This document shows positions 62,348-64,000 of a DNA stretch of 64,000 nucleotides, piece after piece; position 1 is the stretch's first letter, and every line of letters starts with the position of its first letter. The translations under genes and the position numbers were made by a program. Source of the stretch: Pseudoduganella lutea (GTDB lineage: Bacteria; Pseudomonadota; Gammaproteobacteria; Burkholderiales; Burkholderiaceae_D); the NCBI RefSeq assembly GCF_004209755.1, contig NZ_CP035913.1:3844001-3908000 (forward strand). The letters are read 5' to 3'. The notes under the pieces are model-generated. The model saw only the letters and a program-made list of their open reading frames with translations, did not search any database and was not told the DNA's origin.

Positions 62348-62926
62348 TCAATCGATCCGGTTGGCTTGCTTGATCGCTTCGATCTCCTGCTGCGGCCCGT
62401 GCGCCTGCTTCACGAACGCGCTTTCGTGCAACCGCCCGCGCAGGTATTCGATGCGCTTGATGATTTCGGAGAAGCCTTGCAGGATCATCAGCGCGAAGCC
62501 GACCGGCACGAGGATTTTCGCGGGCCAGACGATCAGGCCCCCGGCATTGCTGGACATCTCGGCGCTGCGCAGGGACTCCAGCCCGAACGGAATGCCGTAA
62601 TACAGGATCACGGAGCAGACCGGCAGCAGGAACAGGAAAAAGCAAATGAGGTCGATCCAGACCTGGGTACGGCGGGAAAAGCGGCCGACGACCACGTCGA
62701 TGCGAACGTGTTCGTCACGCCGCAGGGTGTGCGGCGCCGCCAGCATGAAGACCGCGGCGAACAGGTACCACTGGATCTCCAGCCAGGCGTTGGAACTGAG
62801 GTTGAACGAATACCGGATCAGCGCATTGACCGCGCAGATCAGCACCGCAGCCAGCAGGCCCCAGGCCACTACCGACGCGATCCGGTCGTTCAGTCCATCG
62901 ATTGCCCTTGAAATTGCCATCAACAT
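62348..62926 (-). CDS. dctQ: TRAP transporter small permease (DctQ)
   Basis: A 192-residue membrane protein with four hydrophobic helices, partner of DctM. AWLEIQWYLFAAVFMLAAPHTLRRDEHVRIDVV is the typical DctQ core with conserved Trp and Arg-Asp-His residues. It comes first in the dctQM pair. The 119 bases upstream separate it from argH. Confidence 0.92.
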   Translation of the reverse strand: MLMAISRAIDGLNDRIASVVAWGLLAAVLICAVNALIRYSFNLSSNAWLEIQWYLFAAVFMLAAPHTLRRDEHVRIDVVVGRFSRRTQVWIDLICFFLFLLPVCSVILYYGIPFGLESLRSAEMSSNAGGLIVWPAKILVPVGFALMILQGFSEIIKRIEYLRGRLHESAFVKQAHGPQQEIEAIKQANRID

Positions 62927-63045
62927 CGTTGTCTCCCATGCTTATCAGATGGGCGCTGCACTGGCGCCCGCATTGCTCAGGTGATGCGGTGACGAGGGCG
63001 ATCGGTTACATGGTTTTCTCCTTGGGGCGTTCGCTGGTGATTGAC

Positions 63046-64000
63046 TCAGTTGCCGCCGAGCTGTGCACGCACGCGGGCGATCGCGGCGCGCACCTGATTC
63101 GGCGCGGTGCCGCCCACGTGGTCACGCGCGGCCACGGAGCCTTCCAGCGTCAGCACCTCGAAGACGTCGTCGCCCACCAGCGGCGAGAATGCGCGCAGCT
63201 GGTCCAGCGTCAGGTCGGCCAGGTCGCAGTTCGCATCCACGCAGGTGCGCACGGCATGCGCCACGGCTTCGTGCGCGTCGCGGAACGGCAGGCCTTTTTT
63301 CACGAGGTAGTCGGCCAGGTCGGTGGCGGTGGCATAGCCTTGCAGCGCCGCGGCGCGCATGGCTTCCGGCTTGACGGTGATGCCGCCGGCCATGTCGGCG
63401 AAGATGCGCAGGGTGTCGACCACGGTGTCCACCGTGTCGAACAGCGGTTCCTTGTCTTCCTGGTTGTCCTTGTTGTAGGCCAGCGGCTGGCCCTTCATCA
63501 GCGTGAGCAGGCCCAGCAGGTGACCATACACGCGGCCCGTCTTGCCGCGCGCCAGTTCCGGCACGTCCGGGTTTTTCTTTTGCGGCATGATCGACGAGCC
63601 GGTGCAGAAGCGGTCGGCGATGTCGATGAAGCCAACACGCGGGCTCATCCAGATCACCAGCTCTTCGGACATGCGCGACACGTGCGTCATGATGAGCGAG
63701 GCGGCGGCAGTGAACTCGATCGCGAAGTCGCGGTCCGACACGGCGTCCAGCGAGTTGTGGCACACGTCGTCGAAGCCCAGCGTTTTTGCCACGCGCAGGC
63801 GGTCGATCGGGAACGTGGTGCCGGCCAGCGCGGCCGAACCCAGCGGCAGGCGGTTCACGCGCTTGCGGCAGTCGGCCATGCGCTCGGCATCGCGGCCGAA
63901 CATCTCGACGTACGCCAGCATGTGGTGGCCGAACGTGATCGGCTGCGCCACCTGCATGTGCGTGAAGCCGGGCAGGATCGTGTCGGCATGCTGTTCGGCC
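63046..64000 (-). CDS. argH: Argininosuccinate lyase (5' part beyond the window)
   Basis: The last 317 residues of argininosuccinate lyase, which splits argininosuccinate into arginine and fumarate in arginine synthesis. The fumarase/aspartase signature [11 protein letters not shown] is present with its catalytic Ser. [20 protein letters not shown] just before it also matches ArgH. The C-terminus ([22 protein letters not shown]) is normal. The gene is codirectional with dctQM, 119 bases upstream of dctQ. Confidence 0.96.
   Translation of the reverse strand, partial: AEQHADTILPGFTHMQVAQPITFGHHMLAYVEMFGRDAERMADCRKRVNRLPLGSAALAGTTFPIDRLRVAKTLGFDDVCHNSLDAVSDRDFAIEFTAAASLIMTHVSRMSEELVIWMSPRVGFIDIADRFCTGSSIMPQKKNPDVPELARGKTGRVYGHLLGLLTLMKGQPLAYNKDNQEDKEPLFDTVDTVVDTLRIFADMAGGITVKPEAMRAAALQGYATATDLADYLVKKGLPFRDAHEAVAHAVRTCVDANCDLADLTLDQLRAFSPLVGDDVFEVLTLEGSVAARDHVGGTAPNQVRAAIARVRAQLGGN

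Noticed and set aside
1..64000. CRISPR array, rRNA or tRNA genes, riboswitch
   Set aside because: No regularly spaced direct repeats, conserved rRNA segments, tRNA cloverleaf ends or known riboswitch cores were noticed on reading; a covariance search was not possible.

Overview
The window is high-GC, gene-dense DNA. It looks like a betaproteobacterium of the Oxalobacteraceae (Massilia, Duganella or Pseudoduganella type). The reasons are a DUF2863 protein (a Burkholderiales family), the divergent darP/pmbA pair, a complete Paa-type phenylacetate cluster, a large TonB receptor of the type common in such genomes, and short palindromic intergenic repeats. The taxonomic call is inference. No rRNA, tRNA or CRISPR array was seen.

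Layout. 1-9.9 kb: mostly minus-strand housekeeping and accessory genes (TPR lipoprotein, CocE-type hydrolase, DUF2863, HDOD protein, chemoreceptor plus periplasmic Cache protein), with the plus-strand 3-methyladenine glycosylase mpg. 8.5-12.1 kb: a plus-strand unit of a lysine-aminomutase-like radical SAM enzyme, an MFS transporter and an FAH-family enzyme. 12.3-15.4 kb: a class III aminotransferase and an IS110-family (IS1111-like) insertion sequence set in palindromic repeats. 15.4-18.8 kb: carboxylesterase, mog and darP, divergent from pmbA. 18.9-31.3 kb: two near-twin TRAP solute-binding proteins, a TonB receptor, a DUF2145 gene behind two tandem paralogues of unknown function, an XRE-type regulator, an M14 carboxypeptidase and two divergent DUF1176 genes. 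31.3-36.6 kb: five minus-strand genes (MFS, aldehyde dehydrogenase with an internal stop, TetR regulator, alpha/beta hydrolase, DJ-1-like protein) carrying four copies of a NemR-like operator, probably an electrophile or aldehyde response regulon. 36.8-42.4 kb: PhoD phosphatase, aquaporin, a frameshifted NTF2-like gene, a MocR regulator and a small phosphatase.

42.4-55.4 kb is the phenylacetate catabolic cluster: repressor paaX diverges from paaABCDE-paaG-paaH-paaI-paaK-paaJ-paaY-paaZ. PaaK makes phenylacetyl-CoA, PaaABCDE epoxidises the ring, PaaG isomerises the epoxide to the oxepin, PaaZ opens and oxidises it, and PaaJ and PaaH carry out the beta-oxidation steps. PaaI and PaaY clear dead-end CoA thioesters. 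The 2,3-dehydroadipyl-CoA hydratase PaaF is not in the cluster. After it come an M24 peptidase, a secreted M4 metalloprotease, an ACT-like protein with a possible leader peptide, TRAP permease genes dctQM and the 3' part of argH.

The most interesting signal is the IS1111-like element. Its 280-base noncoding 3' region contains short matches both to the element's own end and to the palindromic repeat next to its insertion point. This is what a guide (bridge or seek) RNA that directs insertion into REP-like repeats would look like. Several related palindromic repeat families are scattered at gene ends throughout the window.
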